Source: Roseimaritima ulvae (GTDB lineage Bacteria; Planctomycetota; Planctomycetia; Pirellulales; Pirellulaceae). Taken from it: DNA of 64,000 nt. Under the pieces are notes generated by a model. It was given only the letters and a program-made list of their open reading frames with translations. It was not told the origin of the DNA and did not search any database. Shown here piece after piece: positions 54,679 through 63,868 of the stretch (position 1 is its first letter; each line of letters starts with the position of its first letter). The position numbers and the translations under genes were made by a program. Location of the stretch: positions 6,615,404-6,679,403 of the forward strand of contig NZ_CP042914.1 of assembly GCF_008065135.1 (NCBI RefSeq). The letters run 5' to 3'.

Positions 54679-55368
54679 TCAGTCCGAATTCGTGGTGGTG
54701 GTCGCGCCCGCGTCCGTATCCGAGGGCTGGCCGGCTTCCGTGGGCGACCCATGCGGGGGGTCGGGAAAGAAGGACTTCCACAGCAGCATCCCGGCACCGA
54801 TGACCAGCAGGCTGTCAGCGATATTGAAATTGGGCCATTTCCAATTCTCGCCGGCTTGCCACAGAATCCAGTCGCGGACGCCGCTCCGCCAGGCTTCGGG
54901 GTAGCCCGGTTGCCACCACAGCCCTAGGCGGTCGTAGAGGTTGCCGAAAATGCCGGCCATCACGCACCCCAAAGCGACCGTCAGCCACAGCTGGTAGGCG
55001 GCACGGAACCAAAACAGCCAGATCAGAATGCCGATTGCGGCCAACACCGACAAGGCGGCGAACATCAGCCCTCGGCCGGCGCCCAAACCGAACACAGCGC
55101 CCGTGTTGACCGCCGTCTCGATGCCCACATAACCCTCGATCACCCACCACACGTCGCTCTCGGCCGGCAAGCCTCGCTTGGCGAACACGACCTGTTTACT
55201 GATCAAATCAGCGGCCGCGCCGAGCACGGCCAGCAGTCCGAAAATCACGTAGCGATTGCGGGGGACCGCGGGCGGGGAGCCGGGGACCGGGCGACGACTA
55301 GGGGGCTCGGTCGAGGCGGGCTGTGGCGTCGCCGAGCAGGACGATTCAGCTTTGGAGCTTGGTGGCAC
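54679..55368 (-). CDS. lspA: Lipoprotein signal peptidase (signal peptidase II)
   Basis: A 229-residue four-helix membrane protease that cleaves lipoprotein leaders. Catalytic Asp146 in GNLYDRLG and Asp185 in FNIADSLL, with NTGAVFGL before. The N-terminal 35 residues form a Pro/Ser-rich extension not present in the E. coli enzyme (164 residues), and the C-terminal tail is Thr-rich and polar. It overlaps the DksA-type gene by 23 bp. Confidence 0.93.
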   Translation of the reverse strand: MPPSSKAESSCSATPQPASTEPPSRRPVPGSPPAVPRNRYVIFGLLAVLGAAADLISKQVVFAKRGLPAESDVWWVIEGYVGIETAVNTGAVFGLGAGRGLMFAALSVLAAIGILIWLFWFRAAYQLWLTVALGCVMAGIFGNLYDRLGLWWQPGYPEAWRSGVRDWILWQAGENWKWPNFNIADSLLVIGAGMLLWKSFFPDPPHGSPTEAGQPSDTDAGATTTTNSD

Positions 55369-55714
55369 AGTGCACGCAGTGAGCGGTGTAGGGGATCGCG
55401 TTCAGACGTTGCATGGGAATCGGCTTCCCACAACTCAGGCAATTACCGTATTGCCCGCTGCTTAACCGCTCAAGGGCCGCATCGATCTGCTGCAGGGTTT
55501 CCTCTTCGTTTTCCACCAGGGACAGCGTGAATTCCTGGTCAAACGCGTCGGTACCCTTGTCGGCCATGTGGATCGGAACGTGCGACAAGTCTCCGTCGGT
55601 GTCGCCGTGCAGGGCGGCGTCGGACATTGCTTGCACGTCGCCCCGCAACCGCTGCCGCAAGGCTCGCAGGATGTTTTCGAAGGGTTGATAATCGCGTGGT
55701 TTTCTAGCGCCCAT
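55346..55714 (-). CDS. DksA/TraR-family zinc-finger protein
   Basis: A 122-residue protein with a coiled-coil N-terminal half and a C4-type zinc site near the C-terminus (CLSCGKPIP, then CVHC). The DFEDA-like acidic loop of DksA is not clear, so it may be a general DksA-superfamily regulator rather than a ppGpp cofactor. It overlaps lspA by 23 bp and so is probably translated together with it. Confidence 0.88.
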   Translation of the reverse strand: MGARKPRDYQPFENILRALRQRLRGDVQAMSDAALHGDTDGDLSHVPIHMADKGTDAFDQEFTLSLVENEEETLQQIDAALERLSSGQYGNCLSCGKPIPMQRLNAIPYTAHCVHCATKLQS

Positions 55715-55922
55715 TCTTTAATCAAACCGCATATTGGGAAGGAACACAAGTTGCAGTACTGTAGAGGGGAGCCAAATAATCGGCGAGGGCAGGTCGGCAA
55801 ATTCCTTTAAACTTTGCCCCACCAACGGGTTACGATTCAGTGATCGAGCTATCTGGCCGATCTACTCTATAGAAAACCCGGTGTTTCATTAGACTGTGAG
55901 CAGGGGCGGAATCGGAAACGTT

Positions 55923-57395
55923 ATGAATCACGACGCAGGTCGCGTACCGGGAGACCAACAGATGCTTCAGTCGGCAGGTGCCACCGCGGCAAATCAATCG
56001 CAGACAGATATCGCTTTTCAGCGCTGTATCAACCCGTCCTGCGCGGCCACCTACGAAGCACGCAGTGTGCGCACGGCCTGTGACCGCTGTGGCGAATTAC
56101 TGGATATCGCCTACGAATGGGACCGCGCCAGCGTGCCGGCCAAGCTGAGCGATTTCGAGGCCATGTGGAGCCGACGCTACGAACCGATGCGGTTCAGCGG
56201 TGTGTGGCGGTTTCACGAATTGCTGCCGTTTTGCCGCCCCGACGAAATCGTCACCGTGGGCGAAGGCCAAACGCTGCTGCAACAAGCCGACGCGGTGGCC
56301 AAGTTCGTGGGCATGAACCCCGGCCAATTACACCTGCAGTACGAGGGCATGAACCCCTCGGGCAGTTTTAAAGATAACGGCATGTGCGCGGCGTTCACTC
56401 ACGCCTGCATGATGGGCGCCCAACGCGCGGCCTGCGCCAGCACTGGCAACACCAGCGCCAGCCTGGCCCTGTACTGCAGCGCCACGCAAAAGATGAAGGC
56501 CGTGATCTTTATCGGCAGCGGGAAAATCTCTTACGGCAAACTCAGCCAAGCCCTCGACTATGGGGCCCTGACCGTGCAGATCGCCGGCGATTTCGATGAC
56601 GCCATGATCCGCGTCAAACAGATCTCCGAACAACTGGGCATCTACCTGGTCAACAGCGTCAATCCGTTCCGGCTGGAAGGCCAGAAAACGATCATGTTCC
56701 GGATCCTCGAAGCCCTCCGCTGGCAGGTGCCCGATTGGATCGTGGTGCCCGGCGGCAACCTTGGCAACAGCAGCGCATTCGGCAAAGCTTTCGCCGAACT
56801 GAAACAACTGGGCCTGATCGATCGCCTGCCTCGCCTGGCCGTGATCAACGCGGCCGGCGCCGACACGCTGTACGAGTTGTATGAACGCCGTGGCGTGCGT
56901 TGGAATGACGGCAAAGTCGATATGGACCCGATCCGCGCCTACAACGACCACATGGATCGCGAGGGCTTAAAAGCCGATACGATCGCCAGCGCGATCGAAA
57001 TCAATCGTCCGGTTAATCTGAAAAAATGCCTGCGGGCCCTCGATACGATGGACGGGGTCGTGCGTCAGGTTTGCGATCAGGACATCCTGGACGCCAAAGC
57101 TCAAGTCGGCGCGGGCGGCTTCGGCTGCGAACCAGCTTCGGCGGCCAGCGTCGCCGGCGCCAAACTGTTGCGACGCGAAGGCGTGATCGCGCCCAGCGAT
57201 CGCGTGGTCTGTGTGCTGACCGGACACGAGCTAAAAGACCCCACGGCCACGGTCGCCTACCACACGACCGATCAAGAAATGTTCAACAAAGTGTTGGCCA
57301 GCCGCGGCGTGCAGAAAGCCAGCCACGCCAACCGGGCCATCGCCGTGCCCAACGAACTGGACGACATCATCAAAGCCATCCAGCTGTATTCGTAG
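55923..57395 (+). CDS. thrC: Threonine synthase
   Basis: A 490-residue PLP enzyme forming threonine from phosphohomoserine. The PLP lysine is Lys150 in [21 protein letters not shown] and the [14 protein letters not shown] segment are the phosphate-binding loops typical of threonine synthases. A zinc-ribbon-like pair CINPSC and CDRC is near the N-terminus, as in some longer bacterial ThrC proteins. The ATG at 55923 is chosen over a GTG at 55896. Confidence 0.9.
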   Translation: MNHDAGRVPGDQQMLQSAGATAANQSQTDIAFQRCINPSCAATYEARSVRTACDRCGELLDIAYEWDRASVPAKLSDFEAMWSRRYEPMRFSGVWRFHELLPFCRPDEIVTVGEGQTLLQQADAVAKFVGMNPGQLHLQYEGMNPSGSFKDNGMCAAFTHACMMGAQRAACASTGNTSASLALYCSATQKMKAVIFIGSGKISYGKLSQALDYGALTVQIAGDFDDAMIRVKQISEQLGIYLVNSVNPFRLEGQKTIMFRILEALRWQVPDWIVVPGGNLGNSSAFGKAFAELKQLGLIDRLPRLAVINAAGADTLYELYERRGVRWNDGKVDMDPIRAYNDHMDREGLKADTIASAIEINRPVNLKKCLRALDTMDGVVRQVCDQDILDAKAQVGAGGFGCEPASAASVAGAKLLRREGVIAPSDRVVCVLTGHELKDPTATVAYHTTDQEMFNKVLASRGVQKASHANRAIAVPNELDDIIKAIQLYS

Positions 57396-57418
57396 CCAAG
57401 GCATTCGCAACCAACGGC

Positions 57419-57484
57419 TCGTAGCTACCGTCGCCAGACGGTGGAGCCACGCCCTGTCCCACGCTCTGGCGAGCGTAGCTACGG
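57419..57484. repeat. Inverted pair of CTGGCGA-family repeats
   Basis: CGTAGCTACCGTCGCCAGAC at the left and CACGCTCTGGCGAGCGTAGC at the right. The arms face each other across about 20 bp in the gap between two convergent genes, where they may end transcription. Confidence 0.75.
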
Positions 57485-57498
57485 CCTAGCGTAGCGGC

Positions 57499-57981
57499 TT
57501 ACCGCCGGGGGGCGGCGAATTTGATCTTCTCGATTAGCTTGACGATCTGATCGCCTTCTTTGCGGCCGCTGACGTGCGTGATCGCTTCGATCACGTACTC
57601 GTATCGCAAGTTGAAATCCGTATCGATTTCAATCTCCGGGCCTCCATCGTCGCCGGCGTCCGGACCGGCTTGATTGCCGACCTGAGCGGTGACCATAGCT
57701 CGCAACTGTTCGAAGTCCGTGCCCAGCTGCGTCTCGTTCAACTTCATCGCTCGCAGATTGCCCTCGGCGTCGGCTTCCATTCGCAGCTTGATCGGCAGGT
57801 CAAAGTCATCGGCGGTGCTGGCCGACGAACCGGCCAGCGGCATTTTGATGCCAAAGTCGCCTTCCAGTTCGACGATTTTGAAGGTCAAAATGAAGAAGAT
57901 CAGCAACAAGAACACCACGTCGATCATGCTGGTCATCGACAGTTCGGTCTTGGTGGCTTCCTCTTTATTGCGGATCTTCAT
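57499..57981 (-). CDS. ExbD/TolR-family biopolymer transport protein (gene 3 of cluster)
   Basis: A 160-residue protein with a single N-terminal helix (LSMTSMIDVVFLLLIFFI) that carries the key Asp of the proton path, followed by a periplasmic domain. It starts ATG at 57981 overlapping the stop of the upstream ExbD gene by one base (TGATG). With TolQ/ExbB and the other ExbD it should form a proton-driven motor. Confidence 0.9.
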   Translation of the reverse strand: MKIRNKEEATKTELSMTSMIDVVFLLLIFFILTFKIVELEGDFGIKMPLAGSSASTADDFDLPIKLRMEADAEGNLRAMKLNETQLGTDFEQLRAMVTAQVGNQAGPDAGDDGGPEIEIDTDFNLRYEYVIEAITHVSGRKEGDQIVKLIEKIKFAAPRR

Positions 57982-58433
57982 CAGCCTTCTCCCTTGCGAC
58001 CGAGGTCTTCTTTGGCGCGGAGTCCGAAGTTTACGAAATTCAGTGCCTGGCAAGCACGAATCACTTCCTGAACCTCCCCAGCGGCCGTGTTGCGGTGGGC
58101 CCGGATGATCACATTGGCATCTTCCGGCCCCATTTCCTGCGCCCGAGCCACGGCGAGTTCGGCTTTCAGGCCACGGGCCAACGAGTCCGCCGTGTAATCC
58201 TTGCCGCCCAAAAAGATGGTGGCATCCTGGCTGACGTGCAGCACGATGGGAAATTCAAAGGGTTCTTCCGGCGGTTTGATCAACTGACTGCTGGGCAGTT
58301 TGACCTGATCGTGCGATTCGGTCTGAGCAAAATTGATCAGCACCATAAAGAACGCGATCAACTGAAACGTCATGTCGATCATCGGCGTCAGATCGGCTTC
58401 GGCCAATTCGGTATGTTTATTCTTGACGCGCAT
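57981..58433 (-). CDS. ExbD/TolR-family biopolymer transport protein (gene 2 of cluster)
   Basis: A 150-residue protein with N-terminal helix ADLTPMIDMTFQLIAFFMVL (key Asp in MID) and a periplasmic domain with VIIRAHRNTAAGEVQEVIRA. The last codon overlaps the first base of the next ExbD gene. Two ExbD paralogues side by side are usual in planctomycetes. Confidence 0.9.
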   Translation of the reverse strand: MRVKNKHTELAEADLTPMIDMTFQLIAFFMVLINFAQTESHDQVKLPSSQLIKPPEEPFEFPIVLHVSQDATIFLGGKDYTADSLARGLKAELAVARAQEMGPEDANVIIRAHRNTAAGEVQEVIRACQALNFVNFGLRAKEDLGRKGEG

Positions 58434-58439
58434 CGGCGG

Positions 58440-59315
58440 TTACTTCTTTGCAGCTTGAGGTTGCACGTCCTCGAAACGACTCATCAGGTTCTCGCTGCTG
58501 ACGCCCACTTCCAACAGCAACCGAGCGACGCGGTTGCGGAGGATGTTGTAGGCCGCCAGAGCGGGAATCGCGATCGCCAGTCCCACCAGGGTGGTCAACA
58601 ACGCCGTCGAAATACCTTTGGCCAAGTCGGCCGGTTCGGGCGTGCTGCCGGCGATGGCGATGACTTGGAAGGACTTGATCATCCCGTGCACCGTGCCGAA
58701 CAAGCCGATCATCGGGCTGAGGTTGCCGATCAAGGCCATGTAGCTCAGACGGTGATCCAGCTTCATGCTTTCCTCTTCGCCGACTTCCTGCATACCTTCC
58801 AAGGCACGGTTGTATCCGCGTGAGAGTTTGGCCAGCCCCGCCGAAAGGACTTGTCCCAGCACCGATTCGTCGGTGCGAGCCATGTCATAAGCCGACTGGA
58901 AATCTTTTTCGTTCAGTTTTTCTTCAAAGCCATCAACCAATTCCTGCGGCACCAGGTTTTCGCGGCGAGACGCCAGCAGGTTCATGACCAGCAACGAGAC
59001 CAGCGTGAAGGACAGAGCCAAGAAGATCAGCAGGTAGCCCCAGCCCAACGATTCCACGACCCAGCCGAGGGCCGTTTGATCGTCGTCGCTGCCGCCGGCA
59101 TTGTTGTCGGCCACCGGTTCGGCGTTGCCATTGTCGGCCGGTTCATCAGCGGCCGGTTCTTCGGCGGGGGCTTCGGCGGCCGGTTCATCGCCATCCAGCA
59201 GATCGTTCTGGGCGTAGCTCGTCGTCGAAAAAGTCAACGCGCCGATGGCCAGAAACGCGAGCACAAATAACTTGACGCGGAAGGGAACGGCAGCGGTGCC
59301 GAGCGACTGATTCAT
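58440..59315 (-). CDS. MotA/TolQ/ExbB proton channel family protein (gene 1 of cluster)
   Basis: A 291-residue channel protein. A signal peptide is followed by an acidic Ala/Glu/Pro-rich stretch of about 50 residues, then helices including LIFLALSFTLVSLLVMNLL and MALIGNLSPMIGLFGTVHGM. ISTALLTTLVGLAIAIPALA is the most conserved channel element. The ATG at 59315 is used. It ends 6 bp before the first ExbD gene. The cluster probably energises an outer-membrane or cell-envelope function. Confidence 0.9.
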   Translation of the reverse strand: MNQSLGTAAVPFRVKLFVLAFLAIGALTFSTTSYAQNDLLDGDEPAAEAPAEEPAADEPADNGNAEPVADNNAGGSDDDQTALGWVVESLGWGYLLIFLALSFTLVSLLVMNLLASRRENLVPQELVDGFEEKLNEKDFQSAYDMARTDESVLGQVLSAGLAKLSRGYNRALEGMQEVGEEESMKLDHRLSYMALIGNLSPMIGLFGTVHGMIKSFQVIAIAGSTPEPADLAKGISTALLTTLVGLAIAIPALAAYNILRNRVARLLLEVGVSSENLMSRFEDVQPQAAKK

Positions 59316-59413
59316 GGACGAGACTCCGAAAAGTTTGGATGGTTGAGTGGGAGGTGTCGGAAGGAAGTAAATCAAGCAGGTGGGGGTTGTCGGTCAACGC
59401 GGGCGGTGTGGGA

Positions 59414-60439
59414 TCAGCCACCCCAGCCGGGATAAGATTGTTGCAGCACCTGACGCATCTCATTGGCACGATTGGGTTTGCCGACCTTGGGCCACAGCTG
59501 CAACAGAGCTTGCAACGATTCGACATGGGCGTCGGGCGTTCCGGAAAACATCAAGTGCGTGTGCAGGTAAGCCCGGATCGCGGCTTCGTTCTGTCCCGCT
59601 TTGGCAAACGCTGCGCCGCGAGCATTGTAGATACGGGCGGCCAATTCAGTGTCCGTCGGCGACAGTTCGGCAATCAACGATTCGGAGGCTTTAATGGCCG
59701 CGTCCGTCTGGCCCTGCTGTCCCAAAGCCGCCACCAGTCCGGCCTGAGCCAACAATTGCAGCCGAGCTCCGGTGGGCGAGTCAACGCGGGCATCGACCAC
59801 CTTTTGGAATCCGGCCTGCGCTTCGGCGGGCTTGTTCTCGTACATCAGCACCATGCTGGTCAGGTAAGCGGATTCGATTTTCAGCTCTGGGGCCGCCGCG
59901 CTGCCGATCACGCCATAGGAGTTGCGCGCCAGCGAATACTTACCATCGGCCACGGCCAGATCGCCGAGCAAGCGAGCGGCTTCGAAGTAGTGCCAGCTGT
60001 CTTTGTAGGTTTTGACGAAATTGATCAGATTAGCCGAAGCGGTCGCCCGGCTGCTCTGGCCGATCAGCGACAGTTTGGCTTCGGACAACAGCCGATAATA
60101 GATCACGTCTTCGGTGATCACCTTGCGGCGAATATTGTTCATGTTGACCTTCTTCAGCGCTTCGAGCGCTTGGTCAAACTGGTTGTCGAGCGCGAATTCG
60201 CGACCACGAGTTAATTCCGCAGGGTCGCCGGAGAACATGATTTTGACAATCGTATTTCCCAGGATTTGCTGCTCGGTACCGCCGGTCAGGAGCGTGATAC
60301 CGTTCTTGGAAACGGTCTCGACCTTCCCACTGATGGGATTGCCGTTGACAGGAAAAACCCGATCGTTCTGCGCCCAAGCCGACACGCAGAGGAAGGCCAA
60401 CGCCAGAAACGAAACCACGGAGATTTTAGAACAGGGCAT
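59414..60439 (-). CDS. Secreted TPR protein upstream of the TolQ/ExbD cluster
   Basis: A 341-residue protein with a signal peptide (VVSFLALAFLCVSAWAQ) and a series of TPR-like helices (AELTRGREFALDNQFDQALE, AGLVAALGQQGQTDAAIKAS, AAFAKAGQNEAAIRAYLH). ATG at 60439. Gap to the TolQ gene is 98 bp, so co-transcription is plausible. It may be a periplasmic adaptor, as in TolQRA-type systems where YbgF is a TPR protein; this is inference from position. Confidence 0.85.
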   Translation of the reverse strand: MPCSKISVVSFLALAFLCVSAWAQNDRVFPVNGNPISGKVETVSKNGITLLTGGTEQQILGNTIVKIMFSGDPAELTRGREFALDNQFDQALEALKKVNMNNIRRKVITEDVIYYRLLSEAKLSLIGQSSRATASANLINFVKTYKDSWHYFEAARLLGDLAVADGKYSLARNSYGVIGSAAAPELKIESAYLTSMVLMYENKPAEAQAGFQKVVDARVDSPTGARLQLLAQAGLVAALGQQGQTDAAIKASESLIAELSPTDTELAARIYNARGAAFAKAGQNEAAIRAYLHTHLMFSGTPDAHVESLQALLQLWPKVGKPNRANEMRQVLQQSYPGWGG

Positions 60440-60472
60440 AGGTGTCGGTCGGAAGGTCGAGAAGAAAAACAG

Positions 60473-60570
60473 CAACGTACGTCAGCCTTTCCAGGCTGAC
60501 CGATAAGTATCCCATGTCAGGCTGGAAAGCCTAACGTACGCAAAGCCTAACGTACGGTCAGCCTGAGGTA
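60473..60570. repeat. Cluster of GTCAGCCTGGAAAGGCTGAC-type palindromes
   Basis: Three related pieces: GTCAGCCTTTCCAGGCTGAC near 60481, GTCAGGCTGGAAAGCCTAAC near 60516, and a shorter GTACGGTCAGCCTGAGGTAC. A single copy lies at 27818-27841. Confidence 0.75.
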
Positions 60571-60577
60571 CTTTAGT

Positions 60578-63500
60578 TTAGTTGGCGGACGTTTGGGGGG
60601 CCTCAAAGGCCGCCAAACCCTTGGGCGGTTGGCCGGCGGCCGTTTGTGCCTGTTGTAACAGTTGATCGAACTTGGGCTTCCATTGGTCGCCCCCCATTTC
60701 AGGGTAATACGAGTACAGGTCTTTTATCATGTTGATGCTACTGAGGAAGATTTTCTTATCCTGACTCGCCTTGCCTTCGAGGTACCGATTTAGGGCTAGG
60801 TGATAGCGAGCGTTAAAGAAGGCTTCGTTAAATTTTGGGTTATTGGCGGTCCGGCGGCTGATCAGGTTCCAGCCCCAGATCTGATTCTTGCCTTTGGCGT
60901 CGGGATGAACCCCCCGCATGGCCATGCCATGCGCCTTGGCGGCTCGTTTGCCCTGCGAGTTTCGGCCCCATTGCTCCAGCGCGAGAGCAGCTTCTTCTTG
61001 AGCCGTCAGCATCGAAGGACTTAGCTTGACTACCTCTAGAAACTCATTTACGGCCGCTCCGTACTCACCTCTCAGCCGTTCGACCCGTCCAAGTTGGAAA
61101 TGGGTCTTGAGTTTGGCATCGGGATCGGTCAGCGAGGGGAGGGCTTCGTTCAGCATTTCGCTGGCTCGCGTGAGCAGTTCGGCGGCTTTGCCCTCGGCCT
61201 TCGCATTGGGATTTCCCATAGCGCCTTCGCCGATTTGAGCGAAGGATTGCCCGACCATGACCAGGGTCGACGGTTCGCGATCGGCCGCGGCGAGCCCCGA
61301 CATGAGGGTCTCGAAGGCGGTCATGAGGGCGTCCTTCTTGGCCGGCGGCGCGGTTTCCAGCTGGTCGCGGATGTCTCGGGCCAGCGAGCGGAAGTTGTCG
61401 GCCATGCGGCCTTTGGCTTCCTCACTGCCGGCGGCGATCTTTTGCATCTGGGCGACAATCGAGGCGGCTTTTCTCGTCAGCGCCGGCGTGTCGGCGTTCA
61501 TGCTGGTCATCTGGCCGATGATCACTTGCAACGCTGTCGTATAAGCTTTGAACTGGAAATCTTGATCGCCTTTGGCGGCATGTTTCAGAGGGCCATAATC
61601 GGCGTTTTCCAATACCGCGACGGCTTGCTGGTCTTTGTCCTGACGGACCAGCACCTTGGCCAGAATCAGTCCCGCGTCGAGTTCACGTGGGGTCAGGTCG
61701 GCGGGTTTGAGTGGTTTCAGGCCGGCTTGCAGGTCACGTTCGGCAACCGGCAACAGTTCCGCAGCCGTGGGATCGTCTTTATCGGCTTGCAACCGGATCA
61801 GGTAGCGGTTCCACATCAGCGTGCCCATCACGCGGAGGAAGTAGGCTTTGTCGGGTGCATCATCGGGCGTGGCATCGAGGTGCTTGCGAGCGTCGTCCCA
61901 GCGTTCTTGATTCAGGGCCACGGCGATCAAGGCACCGCGGGCCCCGGCCACAGCGGGATCTTTAGGCCAGTTCTTGATTAGCAGCGAACCGATCGAGTTC
62001 AAGCCGGTCAACATTTCTTCACGTTGTTCGTCGGAGGCTTCGCGGACCAACGATTGCATCGAATTCAGAGCCGTCAGTCCACCGCTCAGGCCGATCGGGT
62101 CGCCAGGGCTGCTGACGGCCAGGAACTCACCCACGGCGGCGGCTTCGCGAAAGCGTTCCAGCCGAAACAGCACGTAGGTCAGGTAATTGCGGGCCATGTT
62201 GACCTGCGTCAGGTCGTCGCCTGGGCGGACCAGGGCCAACCCCTGTCTCAGCAGCGAAGCGGCGGTTTCGCGTTGGGTGGCCACCGTTTCGTTCAACCCA
62301 TCCAGTTCGGCTTGCACGGCGGCTTTGTCACCGCCCGGTTCCTTCAGTTTGTTTTGCAGAATCTGTTCGGTCAGCACCAGTTGGTCGCTGGTTTCAATCA
62401 TCGTCTTGGCCGCCGCGACGGCTTCGTCCAGCGAACTGGGACGTTCCACCGTGGGCAGTTCTTCCGGCACCTCGGTGTCGATGCCCAACGAAGCCAACAT
62501 CGTTTGCGTCTCGTCGACATGGGGACCGGGGACACGTTTGGCATCGTTGAGAAGTTGGCGAGCCGAGCTGGTGGCGGATTTTTTCTGCTTGCCGTTTTCC
62601 GCCGTTTCGGCTTGCTTGAGGTAGGCTTTGGCCAGCGCCAGCCGCAGCTCCTGCATTTCCGGAATGCGTTTCTCGTTGGGGCGAGCTCCATCGACCCAGG
62701 GTTGGCCGCGTTCGATGGCCGCTTCGACCTGCGGAGGCTGTTCGGCCAGCCGCAACTGAATCGTGCCGGTGGCCGCTTCGATCTTCAGCTTTCGCAAGCG
62801 ATCGTCCTCGATCTGCTCCTGAACGCGTTGGTAGCTGTCCAGGGCGGCTTTGTTCTTACCCAGCATTTGTTGGATCTGGCCGCGATACAGCATAGCGTTC
62901 GCCCCGGGGGGGAAACCGCTGTATTTTTCGCTGAATTCGGTCAACCGTGTGAGCGATTCTTCCAGCAGTTGCTTGCCGTCTTTGGCGGGATTTTCATAGG
63001 TTTCGGCGGCCAAGCGGCGGGCCTGACCGGCTTGCAACTGGGCCGTCATGTATTGGCCGCGGTATTGAGTCCGACGATCCGAAAGGCCCGGATTGGCCTC
63101 TTCGTCGATCTGGCCGGTGGGCATTTTTTCCAGCTCGGCTTTCAGCGTCACGATGGCCGTATCAAAGGTCTTGGCGGCTTCCATGTACTCGTTGCGAGCT
63201 TTGGCCCGCGTCGCATCGTCCAGCTTGGGAGACTGCATCAACACCAAGGCGTGAATCAACTGCCGTGTGCCCAGCTTCATGCGGGCTTCGGAAACCCTCG
63301 CATGATCCGGCTTGTTCTCGATGAACTCACGCAGCGCCTGTTCGCCGGCTTCGAAATACTGCTCGCGTTCATCCGCCAGCCGAGTGGCACCGGCCGCTTC
63401 TAAATAAACCTGAGCCCGTTCCAAAGCAATCGCGTCACGCAACTCCGATGGCACGCCGGGGTAGGAGTCCAGGTTGTCCAGGTAGTCCAAGGCCACATCA

Positions 63501-63667
63501 AAATACTGCGCCGCGCGCAGCTGTTGCAAAAACGCTTCGGCCGGTTCATCGCCGCGAACCACCGTCGCGGGACCAATGCAAACCAAACCAGCCAGCATGA
63601 CAAAGGGGAACAGCGTTGAGCCGAAAGCGCCAACCGAGGCGAGTCGAGACGGTGTTCGTTTACGCAT
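60578..63667 (-). CDS. Large secreted TPR/helical-repeat protein
   Basis: A 1029-residue protein with an N-terminal signal segment (FPFVMLAGLVCIGPATVVRG) followed almost entirely by helical repeats of TPR type (for example FREAAAVGEFLAV, RGEYGAAVNEFLEVVKLS). It has no catalytic motif. It is the most upstream gene of the minus-strand cluster with the smaller TPR protein, TolQ and ExbD proteins, so it may be the scaffold of an envelope complex. The ATG at 63667 gives the signal sequence. Confidence 0.85.
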   Translation of the reverse strand: MRKRTPSRLASVGAFGSTLFPFVMLAGLVCIGPATVVRGDEPAEAFLQQLRAAQYFDVALDYLDNLDSYPGVPSELRDAIALERAQVYLEAAGATRLADEREQYFEAGEQALREFIENKPDHARVSEARMKLGTRQLIHALVLMQSPKLDDATRAKARNEYMEAAKTFDTAIVTLKAELEKMPTGQIDEEANPGLSDRRTQYRGQYMTAQLQAGQARRLAAETYENPAKDGKQLLEESLTRLTEFSEKYSGFPPGANAMLYRGQIQQMLGKNKAALDSYQRVQEQIEDDRLRKLKIEAATGTIQLRLAEQPPQVEAAIERGQPWVDGARPNEKRIPEMQELRLALAKAYLKQAETAENGKQKKSATSSARQLLNDAKRVPGPHVDETQTMLASLGIDTEVPEELPTVERPSSLDEAVAAAKTMIETSDQLVLTEQILQNKLKEPGGDKAAVQAELDGLNETVATQRETAASLLRQGLALVRPGDDLTQVNMARNYLTYVLFRLERFREAAAVGEFLAVSSPGDPIGLSGGLTALNSMQSLVREASDEQREEMLTGLNSIGSLLIKNWPKDPAVAGARGALIAVALNQERWDDARKHLDATPDDAPDKAYFLRVMGTLMWNRYLIRLQADKDDPTAAELLPVAERDLQAGLKPLKPADLTPRELDAGLILAKVLVRQDKDQQAVAVLENADYGPLKHAAKGDQDFQFKAYTTALQVIIGQMTSMNADTPALTRKAASIVAQMQKIAAGSEEAKGRMADNFRSLARDIRDQLETAPPAKKDALMTAFETLMSGLAAADREPSTLVMVGQSFAQIGEGAMGNPNAKAEGKAAELLTRASEMLNEALPSLTDPDAKLKTHFQLGRVERLRGEYGAAVNEFLEVVKLSPSMLTAQEEAALALEQWGRNSQGKRAAKAHGMAMRGVHPDAKGKNQIWGWNLISRRTANNPKFNEAFFNARYHLALNRYLEGKASQDKKIFLSSINMIKDLYSYYPEMGGDQWKPKFDQLLQQAQTAAGQPPKGLAAFEAPQTSAN

Positions 63668-63868
63668 AGGGGATATACCTGACCGTAGCGGGCCGATGAG
63701 AGGGGCGAGTTCCTTTAGGATAACCGATCGCAACGAAAATTCACACTAATCCAACGGCAGTCGTCCGCAGACGGATCGGTTATGCTGAGGATAGTAACGT
63801 TTGCATTGCCCATTCCAACGTTTTCACCCAACCGTCCCCCACTGCTTGCTCGCCCGGTTGCCCCCACG

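Noticed and set aside
62024-63403. Plus-strand 459-residue frame
   Set aside because: Antisense of the large TPR gene; Gln/Phe/Gly-rich composition typical of shadows.
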